From the NCBI GenBank assembly GCA_022559985.1, contig JAFJTR010000027.1, positions 248,001-312,000 on the forward strand: DNA of 64,000 nt. The letters are read 5' to 3'. The position numbers and the translations under genes are program-made. Numbering within the stretch: position 1 is the stretch's first letter; every line of letters starts with the position of its first letter. Positions 1-10,088 of this stretch are shown piece by piece. The DNA is from Parastagonospora avenae f. sp. tritici 18332-5. Its lineage: Eukaryota; Ascomycota; Dothideomycetes; Pleosporales; Phaeosphaeriaceae. The notes under the pieces were generated by a model. It ran no database searches and was not told the origin of the DNA. It saw only the letters and a program-made list of their open reading frames with translations.

Positions 1-950
1 TCCAGACCCAGACGCCGAGGGGCCCAAGGTCATTGAGGTTGAGTTTGATGAGGCAGAAGAGACAGCGAAGGAGAAGGTGATCGAAGAAGCCTGTCATGTG
101 AACAGGGCGCTTTGCAATCTAGAGAAGAGTAAGTTCGAGCTCCCTGCTACAGTGTTGTGGTAAATGAGCACAGCTGTGATAGGTTATTTCTTGATCTGCA
201 AGATCGACCACCCAATACCAACTAATGTCTCTAGAAAACTATCGCTCTTGTATTATCGACTGCGCGCAAACACTTCGTCTCAATCCATCGAATGTTAAGG
301 CGTTCTATCGATCTGCTACGGCGTGTCTAGCACTTGACAAGCTTGCCGAGGCAGCAGACGCCTGCGATCGGGGACTGGGTTTCGATCCGAACAATGCTCC
401 CTTGAAGGCACTACAAGCGAAGGTCTCGAAAAGGAAAGAATACATGGACTCCGTGGAGAAAACACGCAAAGAGCGAGAAGCACGAATAGCATCCGAGCGA
501 CTCACCCTCCAGCTTGCCCTCAAGAGCAGGAACATCCTTACCCGCAAGACTGAGCATCCTCCAGATCTGGAAGATGCCGAATTGAAGCTCGAGAATGCTC
601 TAGACCCATCGTCTACCCTCGTCTTCCCAGTCATCTTACTATATCCGACAGAGTCACAGTCTGACTTCATCAAGGCTTTCTCCGAGAAGGAAACCCTAGG
701 CGATCATCTTGATTACATCTTTCCCTTGCCCTGGGATGAGAAGCACGAGTACACGCCTGCGAGTGTGGAAGCGTATATGGAAACTGCTGCAGGGGGCTTG
801 ATCAAGGTCGGCAAGAAGATGAGTCTTGGAAAAGTGCTGGGCAGTGGCAAGCCAGAAGTCGTCGATGGATTGGCCACAATCAGCATGGTACCCAAGGATC
901 GCGCTGCAGGCTGGATAGAAGAGTTCAAGAAGAGGAAGGGCAAGAATTGA
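1..950 (+). CDS. CNS1: CNS1/TTC4-type TPR co-chaperone, 3' part (5' end outside window)
   Basis: Partial gene; exons <1-128 and 235-950 flank a GTAAGT...CTAG intron (129-234). The join restores the sequence NRALCNLEKKNYRSC, typical of a TPR helix in TTC4/Cns1. The TPR part (FYRSATACLALDKLAEA, then the DPNN turn) is followed by a basic helix and the C-terminal 'wheel' domain (TLVFPVILLYP, then DYIFPLPWDEKHEY). Family knowledge: Cns1 binds Hsp90/Hsp70 C-termini through its TPRs and supports client folding and translation elongation in the cytosol. The ATG at 225 lies inside the intron and is not a start. The first TPR and N-terminus are missing only because the window begins here. Family call is confident; the exact paralogue is inferred. 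Confidence 0.88.
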
Positions 951-2672
951 TTAAGCTTAGAGCTTATTTCACAACCAATGACGTCGGCCGTGGATATTAC
1001 CTGTGCATGCTCAACATCGTGTACACAACCATCTCCCACCTCTGCATTATCGGAAAGATCCGCACAATGCAGTCGTCACGGCGTCGTCACCACTCCGCAC
1101 TCCTCACGCTGTAAGACGGCCCAAACACCCAGGTCCATACATGCAGCGGGAGCTCGATCGCAGCGGACCGACAACGCAGCATGCACAACCTCGCACATTT
1201 AATCTACCACGGCACATCTTCCACGCACCCCTCAACCCTGCTCGCTGTGGGGTAAATGCCTCCCATCCCAGCCAGCGCAGAACAGAACCATATGTAATCC
1301 GCGCATCGGAGAAAGCAAGACGCGGCCCGGCGTTGGTTCGTGAATTAGGCTTAAATTATCATGCCCTCTGATATAGCCGCTCGGACATGGCTCGATCCTC
1401 ATAGGTTAAGCGTGGATAAATCCCACCACAATCACATCTCAACAGAATTTTAGAGCGATGAGCTTGCCCCGTTCCCAACGCCCTGGTATCTGGGTGGCCG
1501 TTTGTTTATCTGCGACAGCTGGCTTTACTGCATGGGGTATCGGTGACCGTTGATGTGAGTTGATCACCTCATATCGCGAGTCTAATCGAGTGCAAATCTC
1601 GTGATCGCTTCCTCGTGATACTCCACATCAAATGTCCAATCCAGTGCGAATCTTGTCTTCGCTAGCCCGTGATACTCCACACCTATCGGAAGATAGCGCA
1701 GATGTTGATCGCAGCTCGTCCGCAGAATGCCCAATCCAATCCAAACCAACCATGCAGGTGGCGCGAAGCATACATACCCGACCCTCCACCAGCCATCTTC
1801 GACCTTCCCCATTAACAGCCCAGCTCTCTGCCAAAGCCTCACTTCCCACCGCAAACAATACATCCTGCATACCAATACTTCTCGCACCCCATCACTCACC
1901 TGCTCCTCATATTACACACGATAATTCCTTTTTTTTTTTCTCTCGCTTCTATTGCGCAACCATGCTGTAGTACCTGTACAACCGCACCGGCTCGCTTATG
2001 CAGGTACGCGCTGCACAAGCACATGCTTTTTTGGCTGGGGTCGGTCAGGACTTGCTTAAAGTGGATAACGGGACAGAGGCGAGATTAGCCCGGTTAGCGG
2101 CGGCGCCGAACGGGATGTTCTATAAGGGCCGGGGTATATGATGCGTGGAAGGCGTGGAAGGCGTGGACTTTGTGTTGTGTTGTGCTTATCTGGATACGAG
2201 GAGGTAATATGCTTGTGATTGAGACAGGTGAAGATGAAGATGAAGATGAGTGTAGGCAAACAGAGTTCTGCACAGAGTTTGTTTTAATGTGTTTCAAATT
2301 GATGTCTTCTATGTTTTGATCTGGATACATGAGACTATCATGTGGTACTGGAGATGTTACATCTCATCCGTTGGGAATGTGTTTCTCTCTCTTGGAAACA
2401 TGTCGCCCCAGAGTCAAATGTCAATGCCCCACAACTCCTCGCCTAGTATGCTGATATGACGCCTTGAACGACATTTGAGAACAGTAGACAGATTCTCCCG
2501 GCCAACATCTGTCAAAGAATGAACATAGCCACTCAGGGCCAGTAGAAACAACAAGGAAACATATGGAGTTTGTGTCTCCAACAGTTGATGCCCAAAAGTT
2601 CCTGGGTGCATGTGAAACACTGCCTTTACGGCACGCAGACGACGGGTGCACCTGGACCGAGGCCTGTACATC
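951..2672. other. Intergenic region, no supported gene
   Basis: Between two 3' ends (CNS1 and the minus-strand 2EXR-like gene). Only short overlapping reading frames on both strands with no family resemblance. A 17-nt-scale direct repeat ('cgtgatactccacac/atc') occurs near 1612 and 1669, a T-tract near 1928, and three copies of 'ggcgtggaa/c' near 2141-2168. Nothing else seen. Confidence 0.6.
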
Positions 2673-3905
2673 CTACTCCTTCTTGTACAACTTCTTCTTG
2701 CGGGTCATCTGCTCCTTAATTCCCGCCCAGATCCATGCTCCGGCTTTCTCCTGCATATGCCATGACATGGGCAGCTTGATCACCTCGTCGGCCTTGATCT
2801 GTTCGAGATAGCCGAGGAACTTGACGTCCGACTTGAGGAGCTGGCGCCGTCCTATGAACGTCATGCTCATTGTTCGAAGCTTGGCATCTCGGAGAATGCG
2901 CAGGCAGTGCATGAGATAGTCGTCGACTACATAGCGACGGGTCTCAATGGTGGAGTCCGGGGCATGCTTTGGCAGAGCATCGTCAAAGTCGAATTGGATG
3001 TCTCGCAGATATTGGATATTCTCGGGTCCGATCATCTTGAGGAATTGAAGGACGTCCTGATAGCCAATTTCCTTGAGCTTGGGCTCCCAGAATGGTGCAC
3101 GAGTGTCGTAATGGCGTTGGAAGAAGAACTTGTTCTCGCCATATAGAATCGAGCATCCTTCATCATGGACAAGTTTGCAGGTGCGGAGGAACTGACCAGA
3201 GAGACAAAGTCCCGGGCGCGAGTGACGTTGAGGGACGTAAAGTGCGTCATCGCGGACAAACGCATGTCGATAGATGGCGTTTCGCAGCTCGGGCGGCAGG
3301 TCGGTGAAGCTTGGGAAGCGCGCTGTGAGCACTGCGGCTGCTGGGGCTTGTGAGTCTTCGGTGCGTGCCTTCTTCGATCGTACTTTGCGCATATCATGGC
3401 GGCCACCGTCCTCATTGTCCTTCAGTAGTGCGCTGTCAAGCTTGACGAACAGCGGGCCATGGAAACCGAGAGGTACATTGAATTGCAAGGTGATAGGTGG
3501 CTTCTTCGGCGTGTTGCGATGGAAGGCGCCACCCGTCTCGTCATCGGTCAATTCGCCCAATTCCTGGCTGTAGATGACGGGATCGAGATGCGGAGACGGT
3601 GGTGATGGGCTCCGCTTGCGCTTCTGTCGCGTCTTCTCTACGCGGCCTCGCTTGGGCATATCGTCGTCCTCGCTTTCTTCAGAGGCCGACGATTCGTAGC
3701 CTTCTTCGTCTCCAAGTAAGCTAGAATCGACGTAGCCAGCAACTCGCTTGACCTTGCCGGCGCTTTTGCGGATGGGGCGGCCCGTTTTCTTGTTAAACTG
3801 CGGTATCTTGGACGGACTGCCGAGCTCTGGGCTGCTGTCGTGTTTTGGAGTTGACGGTGGGAGGAGTACCGGCTTCTTACGTTGGCGCTTGGTATCGGTG
3901 GCCAT
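2673..3905 (-). CDS. Nuclear-type protein with 2EXR/F-box-like domain
   Basis: Single exon, 410 aa from the ATG at 3905; the frame stays open upstream but only through non-ATG codons. The first ~190 residues are low-complexity and basic/acidic: a Lys/Arg-rich start, a Ser/Glu/Asp run (SEESEDDD) and an RQKRKRSPSPPSP patch that could be a nuclear localisation signal. From about residue 197 comes FPSFTDLPPELRNAIYRHAF, the opening of the fungal 2EXR/F-box-like domain, followed by RTCKLVHDEG and YGENKFFF, the usual continuation. The C-terminus is Lys-rich. Family knowledge: large in filamentous ascomycetes with mostly unknown function. Divergent from the SHMT gene. Confidence 0.75.
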   Translation of the reverse strand: MATDTKRQRKKPVLLPPSTPKHDSSPELGSPSKIPQFNKKTGRPIRKSAGKVKRVAGYVDSSLLGDEEGYESSASEESEDDDMPKRGRVEKTRQKRKRSPSPPSPHLDPVIYSQELGELTDDETGGAFHRNTPKKPPITLQFNVPLGFHGPLFVKLDSALLKDNEDGGRHDMRKVRSKKARTEDSQAPAAAVLTARFPSFTDLPPELRNAIYRHAFVRDDALYVPQRHSRPGLCLSGQFLRTCKLVHDEGCSILYGENKFFFQRHYDTRAPFWEPKLKEIGYQDVLQFLKMIGPENIQYLRDIQFDFDDALPKHAPDSTIETRRYVVDDYLMHCLRILRDAKLRTMSMTFIGRRQLLKSDVKFLGYLEQIKADEVIKLPMSWHMQEKAGAWIWAGIKEQMTRKKKLYKKE

Positions 3906-4753
3906 CTTTAAGGATGTACTACCGCGGGGTTGCTGGAGGCGGTGTAGGGCAGCACGAGAGGAGTCGACTGATAGCCGACTCAAATGCTAGTGTAAGTCGA
4001 TTGGAGCGTCAAGTTGAGGTAGAAGGCAGGGTGGAGAGAAGAGCGGCAGAGGTGATATTAAGGGCAGGATGTTCTAAGGAAGGTGCTAGTCGATGCGTCG
4101 CTTGTAGCGCGTTCGCGGGTGGGTGCCTTCCATATCATGGCGACAGCGGGGCTTGGCGGGGCTCGTGAGAGGAAATGGAAGGAATGTTGGTGGAGTGAAA
4201 AAGTGACGAAACGACGAATTTGATTCTCTACCTACAATTCCTTACATCACAACGACAGAATCGCATCACCTGTAACAGCGAGCAACAAAGCCTCGCCACA
4301 TCAGGCTACAGCATGTCGTCGAGCGTCGCCGTCCAGCATCTGCCAGTACCCGCACCGAAGCAAACGGGCGCGCACACAACTAATTCCAATCATAACCATC
4401 TCGTCTCCTCTGGGTGGTGATGCCCGGAGCGTGTCAGCATCACCCACTTTGGCCGATGCAAATGCACCGGCCAAGTGAGAATACGACTGTCTGAGAGCGT
4501 GTAATCACGAGGTTTTAGTTGTGAGGAACGGATTTCGCGACGGAAAGCCTTTTTGAACCAAGGGCATCGGCCGTCGGATAAACTTGCGTCCTGCGACCAT
4601 CAGCCTTGCGCGCCACTCCGATGGCTCCGTCACTAAGCGGGGCGACCGGACCATCGTTCGTTGCCTCTATTCGGTTCGCAGATCCAGACATTGGTCCTTG
4701 CAGCATTAAAAGGTCGCGACACGCCCTTGACAGTTTGAGCCTCACATACTGCC
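3906..4753. promoter_or_regulatory. Divergent promoter region, 2EXR-like gene and SHMT
   Basis: 848 bp between the two start codons (3905 minus, 4754 plus). It must carry both promoters. The small reading frames here (for example 4606-4950) are shadows of the SHMT first exon and leader. No discrete motif is claimed. Confidence 0.5.
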
Positions 4754-6546
4754 ATGGCGACTCTACGATCTGTCTGCAGAGCGCCCTTGCGCCAGCTTGC
4801 TCCTCGCTCTTATGCTTCAATTGCCACCAACCACTCAAGATTACCACAGAGACAATGGCGGGGCTACGCCACAACTACCATGGAAGCCCAGCAAAAGGTA
4901 CTTTTGTGGTAACGAAGGATTGGCTCCGAAGTCCCACTGACAGGTTATAGGTGCTTTCACAGGACCTCGAGAAAGCGGACCCAACAGTGTATGAGATCAT
5001 CCAGAAGGTGCGTGAATGACCATTGATAGCTGCAGGGCGATTGGAGCTAATAGACCTCTCAAAAACAGGAGAAGAACAGGCAAAAGCACTTTATCAACCT
5101 CATCCCCTCTGAGAACTTCACGTCGCAAGCTGTTCTCGATGCTCTCGGCAGTGTCATGCAAAGTACGCCTAGCAAATCCGGTCTCTCCACCCCGTCTGAC
5201 ATGTAAGCGTAGACAAATACTCGGAGGGTTATCCAGGCGCACGATACTACGGCGGTAACGAGCACATCGACGAGGCGGAGCGGCTTTGCCAGTCAAGAGC
5301 GCTCAAGGCGTTTGGCTTGAGCCCAGAGGAATGGGGTGTCAATGTACAACGTGAGTATGCTGCCGTTCACCATTGGCAATGAGCTAACAGACATTGTGCA
5401 GCACTCTCGGGCTCTCCAGCAAACCTCTACGCATACTCCGCCATCCTCAATACACACGATCGCATCCTTAGTCTCGACCTTCCCCACGGCGGTCACTTGT
5501 CGCACGGTTACCAGATACCAGGAAAGAAGATCTCGGCAGTTTCCAAGTACTATGAGACTCTACCATATAGGTTGAACGAGAACACCGGCATTATCGATTA
5601 TGATCGCATGGAAGAGTTGGCATACCTCTACCGACCCAAGGTCATTGTTGCGGGTACATCAGCATACAGCCGATTGATCGACTATGAGCGCTTCCGTAAG
5701 GTGGCAGACGGTGTAGGCGCATACCTCCTGTCTGACATGGCTCACATTTCTGGTCTCGTTGCCGCATCCGTCATTCCCTCACCATTCCCTCACTCCGACA
5801 TCGTAACCACCACAACCCACAAGTCGTTGCGCGGCCCGCGAGGTGCCATGATCTTCTTCCGCAAGGGCACAAGGCGCATTGATAAGAAGGGCAAGGAGGA
5901 GAAGTACGATCTTGAAGGTCCAATCAACCAGTCTGTCTTCCCTGGCCACCAAGGAGGACCTCACAACCACACTATCACTGCGCTGGCTGTCGCTTTACAA
6001 CAAGCGCAAAGCAGAGAGTTCAAGGACTACCAGCAACAAGTGCTAGAGAATGCCAAGTCTCTTGCACAGCGCCTCGGCGACACCAAGGAGAACGGCGGTC
6101 TAGGCTACAACGTCGTCAGCGGTGGAACTGATAACCACCTTGTTCTTGTCGACTTGAAGGACAAGGGCGTAGACGGAGCACGAGTTGAGCGCATCCTCGA
6201 GCTCGTAGGCGTTGCGTCCAACAAGAACACTGTTCCTGGTGACAAGTCCGCTATGAAGCCCGGTGGTCTGCGCATGGGCACTCCCGCAATGACGACCCGT
6301 GGCTTTGCACCTGACGACTTCAAGCGTGTTGCCGATGTTGTCCACCGCGCCGTCGGCATCACTCAGAAGCTCGACAAGGAGGCGAAGAAGAAGGCTGAGG
6401 AGACTGGCCGCAAGAACCCTGGCAGCGTCGCGGCCTTCAAGGAACACGTTGGTGAAGGAGAGGAAATCACCGACGTCGTTCAGTTACGAAAGGAGGTCGA
6501 GGACTGGGTAGCTACCTTTGCTCTCCCATGGGATAAGAGCGAATAA
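4754..6546 (+). CDS. SHM1: Serine hydroxymethyltransferase, probably mitochondrial
   Basis: Five exons: 4754-4897, 4951-5007, 5069-5162, 5213-5350, 5402-6546 (525 aa). All introns are GT...AG and the joins restore family sequence (HFINLIPSENFTSQAV; NKYSEGYPGARYYGGNEH; NVQPLSGSPANLYAYS). The PLP-binding lysine is K285 in TTTHKSLRGPRGAM; the glycine-rich GHQGGPHNHT follows. The enzyme interconverts serine and glycine with tetrahydrofolate and supplies one-carbon units. The first ~40 residues are Arg/Ser/Ala-rich with almost no acid residues (LRQLAPRSYASIA), which suggests mitochondrial import (inference). Length fits the mitochondrial isoform. Confidence 0.95.
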
Positions 6547-6877
6547 GTACGATTTTTTTTCACGAGGACACAATAGCAGGCGAGCATTCAACATGGCGAA
6601 TCAGGCGTTTTAAGTGGCGAACAAACGGTTTTTGTGTTCACCGTTGTTCCACAAGATAGGAATTCTTATTCACCGAGTGTCCACTTTCACCTTGAATGCC
6701 CACTACCCTTATTGTCCGCATATCTCAACATGCTATACATATATACTTTTCTTCTGCCTCTGGCTGTCCATCCCCAGAACAACACTGCTCACCCACAGCC
6801 TCCTTCTCACAATACCACATCGCGCTTCAACCTACTCCAAACCCACCATACCACACCGCGATCACCACAACATCACA
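6547..6877. other. Spacer between SHMT and small membrane-protein gene
   Basis: 331 bp. Contains the SHMT 3' end (T-tract at 6551) and a C/A-rich leader (CATCACA) just before the next ATG, typical of highly expressed fungal genes. An in-frame upstream ATG at 6614 exists but the C/A-rich leader favours 6878. Confidence 0.5.
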
Positions 6878-7177
6878 ATGGTCCACCCAAGCCTCACCAT
6901 CCTGATCCTCACACTCATCGCCGCCGTCAACGCGTTCCCCACGGCCAACGCTTCACGGCTGGTCAGCACCGCGGACGCCAAACCCGGCGCACCACTCTGG
7001 ATGCATGCAGCCACCGTGTGGATCATTTTCTATGACGTCGTTGTCGTGGGCCTGCTTGTGTGGATTTGGGCGTGTGGCTATCTTGTCAGGAAGAGAGAGG
7101 AGGAGTGGAACGCGGCAGGCGGGCGCAGAAGGCATTCGCTGATTGAGACGGAGATAAGGAGGATTGGGATGCGGTGA
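6878..7177 (+). CDS. Small secretory/membrane protein, unknown
   Basis: 99 aa, single exon. Residues 1-19 look like a signal peptide (SLTILILTLIAAVNAFP) with a plausible cleavage after AVNA. A second hydrophobic stretch at about 45-70 (WIIFYDVVVVGLLVWIWACGY) is followed by basic VRKREEE and an Arg-rich tail, so the topology would be type I with a short cytosolic tail. I do not recognise the family. The ATG at 6878 is chosen because a signal peptide starts exactly there; the longer frame from 6614 would bury it. Convergent with RPB5. Confidence 0.55.
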   Translation: MVHPSLTILILTLIAAVNAFPTANASRLVSTADAKPGAPLWMHAATVWIIFYDVVVVGLLVWIWACGYLVRKREEEWNAAGGRRRHSLIETEIRRIGMR

Positions 7178-7525
7178 GGAAGAACGGAAGGATTTGGGAT
7201 TTGGGGTAGTGAGAGGATGAGAACAGAGAGATTTGCGGGGATTGAGGAGGGAGGGCTTTGGGACGGTGAAAGGATGAGTGGTCAGAGAGTATGCATGGGA
7301 GGAACCCCGCATGGGAGCATGCTGTGGAGGCGTCTTTCGAGTTCATCGCGGCCACGTTGCAAACTCACGGTAAACATTGGAATTATTGGTATACAAAGTT
7401 CTGCGTCATCAAGCCACTTTGAGCTTTTCCCGCAAAATGCCAGATTGATCTCTTCCCGTTGCCATATTCGCCCAAAAACGCCGCGCCAAATAATGCTTTT
7501 GCCCTTTTCTGCATTCAAAAAGCGC
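7178..7525. other. Convergent intergenic region
   Basis: 348 bp between two facing stop codons. Carries both 3' UTRs; no gene seen. Confidence 0.5.
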
Positions 7526-8342
7526 TCAGATGACCCATCGATAACTCGCATACCGCCCAGCTGTTTCTGACTTCCTGATAATCTTCACGACGGCGCCTCT
7601 CCTCAGGCCCAGGAACTTCGCGACGGGGTCTGTGGACTGGATACGCGGCAGCTGCGTCTCCTTCAAGCGGTAGCGCGTGAGGAGCTGGGCTTTTTCTTCT
7701 GCGCTGAGGAGCACGTGCTTGGGGACGAGTTCGTGCTTTGTGATGTTGACGAGGAGGTCTTGCTCGACGAAGACTTCGATGCCGCCCTTGGGCCCGTCGC
7801 TGAGGTTGGAGGCGCCGCGCAGGAGGCGGATGGCCATGCCGGTGATGGGCTTGACGGTGACCATTATGCCCGAGTAGAAGGAGCCGCTGCCCAGGTGGTT
7901 CATGAAGTCGCGCAGTTGCTTGAGACCGACGGCTTCGTCGGCGTTGAATTCGCACCATATGGTGCCGATGGCGGGGATGGGATTTGGCTCTTTCTTGGTG
8001 GGCATGGGCGTGTATTTAATGAGCATTTCTTCGGAGGGCGTTGAAGAGAAGTTAAGGCGTGAGCGGCTGGAGTATGTTAGAACTTGTGTTCGCGCTCTCG
8101 CATGCTGGCTGGCTGTACGCACTCTGGTTCTCCGTCTTCGCGCGCGTACTTGTCGGCGAATGCCTCGAGCGACATTGTCATCTCCTCATCCAAGACATTG
8201 TAGCCCTTTTACAGTGTCAGCGCGACAATCCAGTCTGCAGCCTGGTGCATGCCCAACTCACCCGCTCGTGCATCATCTCCTTGGCCGTCCGCCAGACCCT
8301 CCACATGCGGATCAGACTAGGTTGGTATCTTGGCTCATCCAT
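7526..8342 (-). CDS. RPB5: RNA polymerase I/II/III shared subunit RPABC1 (Rpb5)
   Basis: Three exons on the minus strand: 8342-8262, 8205-8123, 8066-7526 (234 aa). The joins give RMWRVWRTAKEMMHERGYNV and EDGEPDRSRLNFSSTP, as in the Rpb5 N-terminal jaw domain. The C-terminal domain is almost invariant: HELVPKHVLLS, YRLKETQLPRIQ, VKIIRKSETAGRYASYR. Family knowledge: Rpb5 forms the lower jaw of all three nuclear polymerases and contacts downstream DNA. Slightly longer than the yeast protein (215 aa) because of a loop after ITGMAIRLL. The unspliced frame from 8122 starts inside intron 2 and is wrong. Confidence 0.96.
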
Positions 8343-8552
8343 GGCTTCTAGATAGTATATAGGTAGTCGGGGTGGGGTTTCCGGCCGGTCTGGGGGCTGT
8401 CGCAAATTCGTGAATGAGCTTGTCGCGTCAAAGAAATTGTTCTGGAGCCGCTTCAAGATGGCTCTTGGCGTGCATGGCCGCTAGTGGTGACGACGGCCTA
8501 GCGGCTCAAGCTACCCCACCAAATCGCATTCGAGCTTCACCTGCGTGAGATC
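8343..8552. promoter_or_regulatory. Short bidirectional promoter RPB5/PPM1
   Basis: Only 210 bp separate the RPB5 start (minus) from the PPM1 start (plus). A TATA-like 'tagtatatag' lies at about 8352-8361, close to RPB5 and probably in its leader. Co-regulation of the two housekeeping genes is an inference. Confidence 0.5.
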
Positions 8553-9695
8553 ATGGCCTCTTCCAACGAAATCCCGAACCTCAAAACTCTCCTCGGCAAT
8601 CGACGCGGCGGCGGACTACGAGGAAGAGGACGTGGCGGGGGTGGTATTGCAAGCTCTAGCGAGGAAAATGAGCAAGTCAGAGACAATGCTGTCAAAGCAA
8701 CAGATCAAGATGCAGCGGGGAGTCGGGTAAGCTGTGTAGAGCTGGGATATCTTCACGACCCTTATGCGAAGTTGTTCGCGACACAGTCGGCGACAAGGCG
8801 ACTACCATTGCTAAATAGAGGTACGACATGGTCAGATTCAAGTCCATATGAACAGACACTAAACGATGCAGGCACATATGTTCGCACCTCAGCCATCGAC
8901 CAGCTTGTCAACAAGTTCCTCCTTACCGATCCTTCCTCTGCGAAACAGATCGTGTCTCTTGGTGCTGGTACAGATACGCGCTTTTTCCGGCTCATGGACT
9001 CTTACCCGGACATTCGTCTGGTCTACCACGAGATCGACTTCCCTACCAACACTGTCGCAAAGATCGCAAGCATACAGAGGCAGCCTCTTCTATACCGGAA
9101 GCTGCTGCACAGCCCGGCTGCTGCCACATCCTATCGTTCAGAGAAATATAACATCCATGCGCTCGATCTGCGCTCTCTGGCGACCTCGTCAGAAGAGACG
9201 CCGCGTCCGGAGATACCAAACTTCGACCCTACAACACCCACCCTGATACTGTCGGAGATGTGTCTAGTATACCTACAGCCATCTGCTGTGCAATCAATAG
9301 TATCGTCGCTCGTCACACATTACCTACAACCCTCAACGCCTGCTTCTCTCATACTGTACGAACCTATTTTACCACAAGACGCCTTTGGCAGGACTATGAC
9401 TTCCAACCTGAAATCTCGCAACATCCACCTACACACGATGGCTGCCTATCCTGAGCTTGGCGATCAACGCGCGCGGCTCAAAGGCTATGGCTTCGAAGCA
9501 GCTGCGAGAGCGGAGGACACCAGCTACATTTGGCGGAATTGGGTCAGTGAAGAGGAGAAAGAGCGCGTTGCTGGTTTAGAATTTCTGGATGAATTGGAGG
9601 AGTTGGAACTCCTCTTGCGACATTACTGCATTGCTTGGGGCTGGCGAAATGGTACGAGTGATGTCTTCTCGAAGGCATGGGCGGATGTTCGATAG
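8553..9695 (+). CDS. PPM1: Leucine carboxyl methyltransferase 1 (PP2A methylating)
   Basis: Two exons, 8553-8820 and 8872-9695 (363 aa). The 51-nt intron (GTACGA...GATGCAG) has no stop and is in frame, so an unspliced read would insert 17 residues into the conserved LLNRGTYVRTSAID motif; splicing restores it. The SAM-binding motif is VSLGAGTDTRFF, followed by YHEIDFP; LILSEMCLVYL and FLDELEEL are family signatures. The enzyme methylates the C-terminal leucine of PP2A catalytic subunits and controls holoenzyme assembly. The Gly/Arg-rich start (GGGLRGRGRGGGG) is an unusual N-terminal extension. Confidence 0.93.
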   Translation: MASSNEIPNLKTLLGNRRGGGLRGRGRGGGGIASSSEENEQVRDNAVKATDQDAAGSRVSCVELGYLHDPYAKLFATQSATRRLPLLNRGTTWSDSSPYEQTLNDAGTYVRTSAIDQLVNKFLLTDPSSAKQIVSLGAGTDTRFFRLMDSYPDIRLVYHEIDFPTNTVAKIASIQRQPLLYRKLLHSPAAATSYRSEKYNIHALDLRSLATSSEETPRPEIPNFDPTTPTLILSEMCLVYLQPSAVQSIVSSLVTHYLQPSTPASLILYEPILPQDAFGRTMTSNLKSRNIHLHTMAAYPELGDQRARLKGYGFEAAARAEDTSYIWRNWVSEEEKERVAGLEFLDELEELELLLRHYCIAWGWRNGTSDVFSKAWADVR

Positions 9696-10088
9696 CAGGG
9701 TGGGTGATTACCACCTTACGAAGAAATAGTAAAAGAATGCCACTGCAGACGAAGTGCAAATACTTCATCAATAATTTGCGTATTCGAAATCCACTGCGAA
9801 ATACTTTGGTTGGTGAAAGTGTGACAGGTGACTTCGCGACAGCTAACATTACAATGACGCGCTAAGCTTTGTCCGAACGGCGCTTTGAGTTTCTTCCCCA
9901 ACATTGCGACAACGACCCTAACTCCACTCACAACTAATTCAACGCTCGAAATACTTGTCGCATTAGACGGAATCGCCTCGGCTGCCAAAAATAGCTCTCC
10001 CATGGAGCGACGGTAATAACGACACCCTCCTCGAGATTTCCGGGGTGCGACACTATAAACAACAAACAAACAGGAGCACGCTGCGAAC
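9696..10088. other. Spacer between PPM1 and MAD1
   Basis: 393 bp holding the PPM1 3' end and the MAD1 promoter and leader (AACAAACAAACAGG just before the ATG). No gene seen. Confidence 0.5.
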
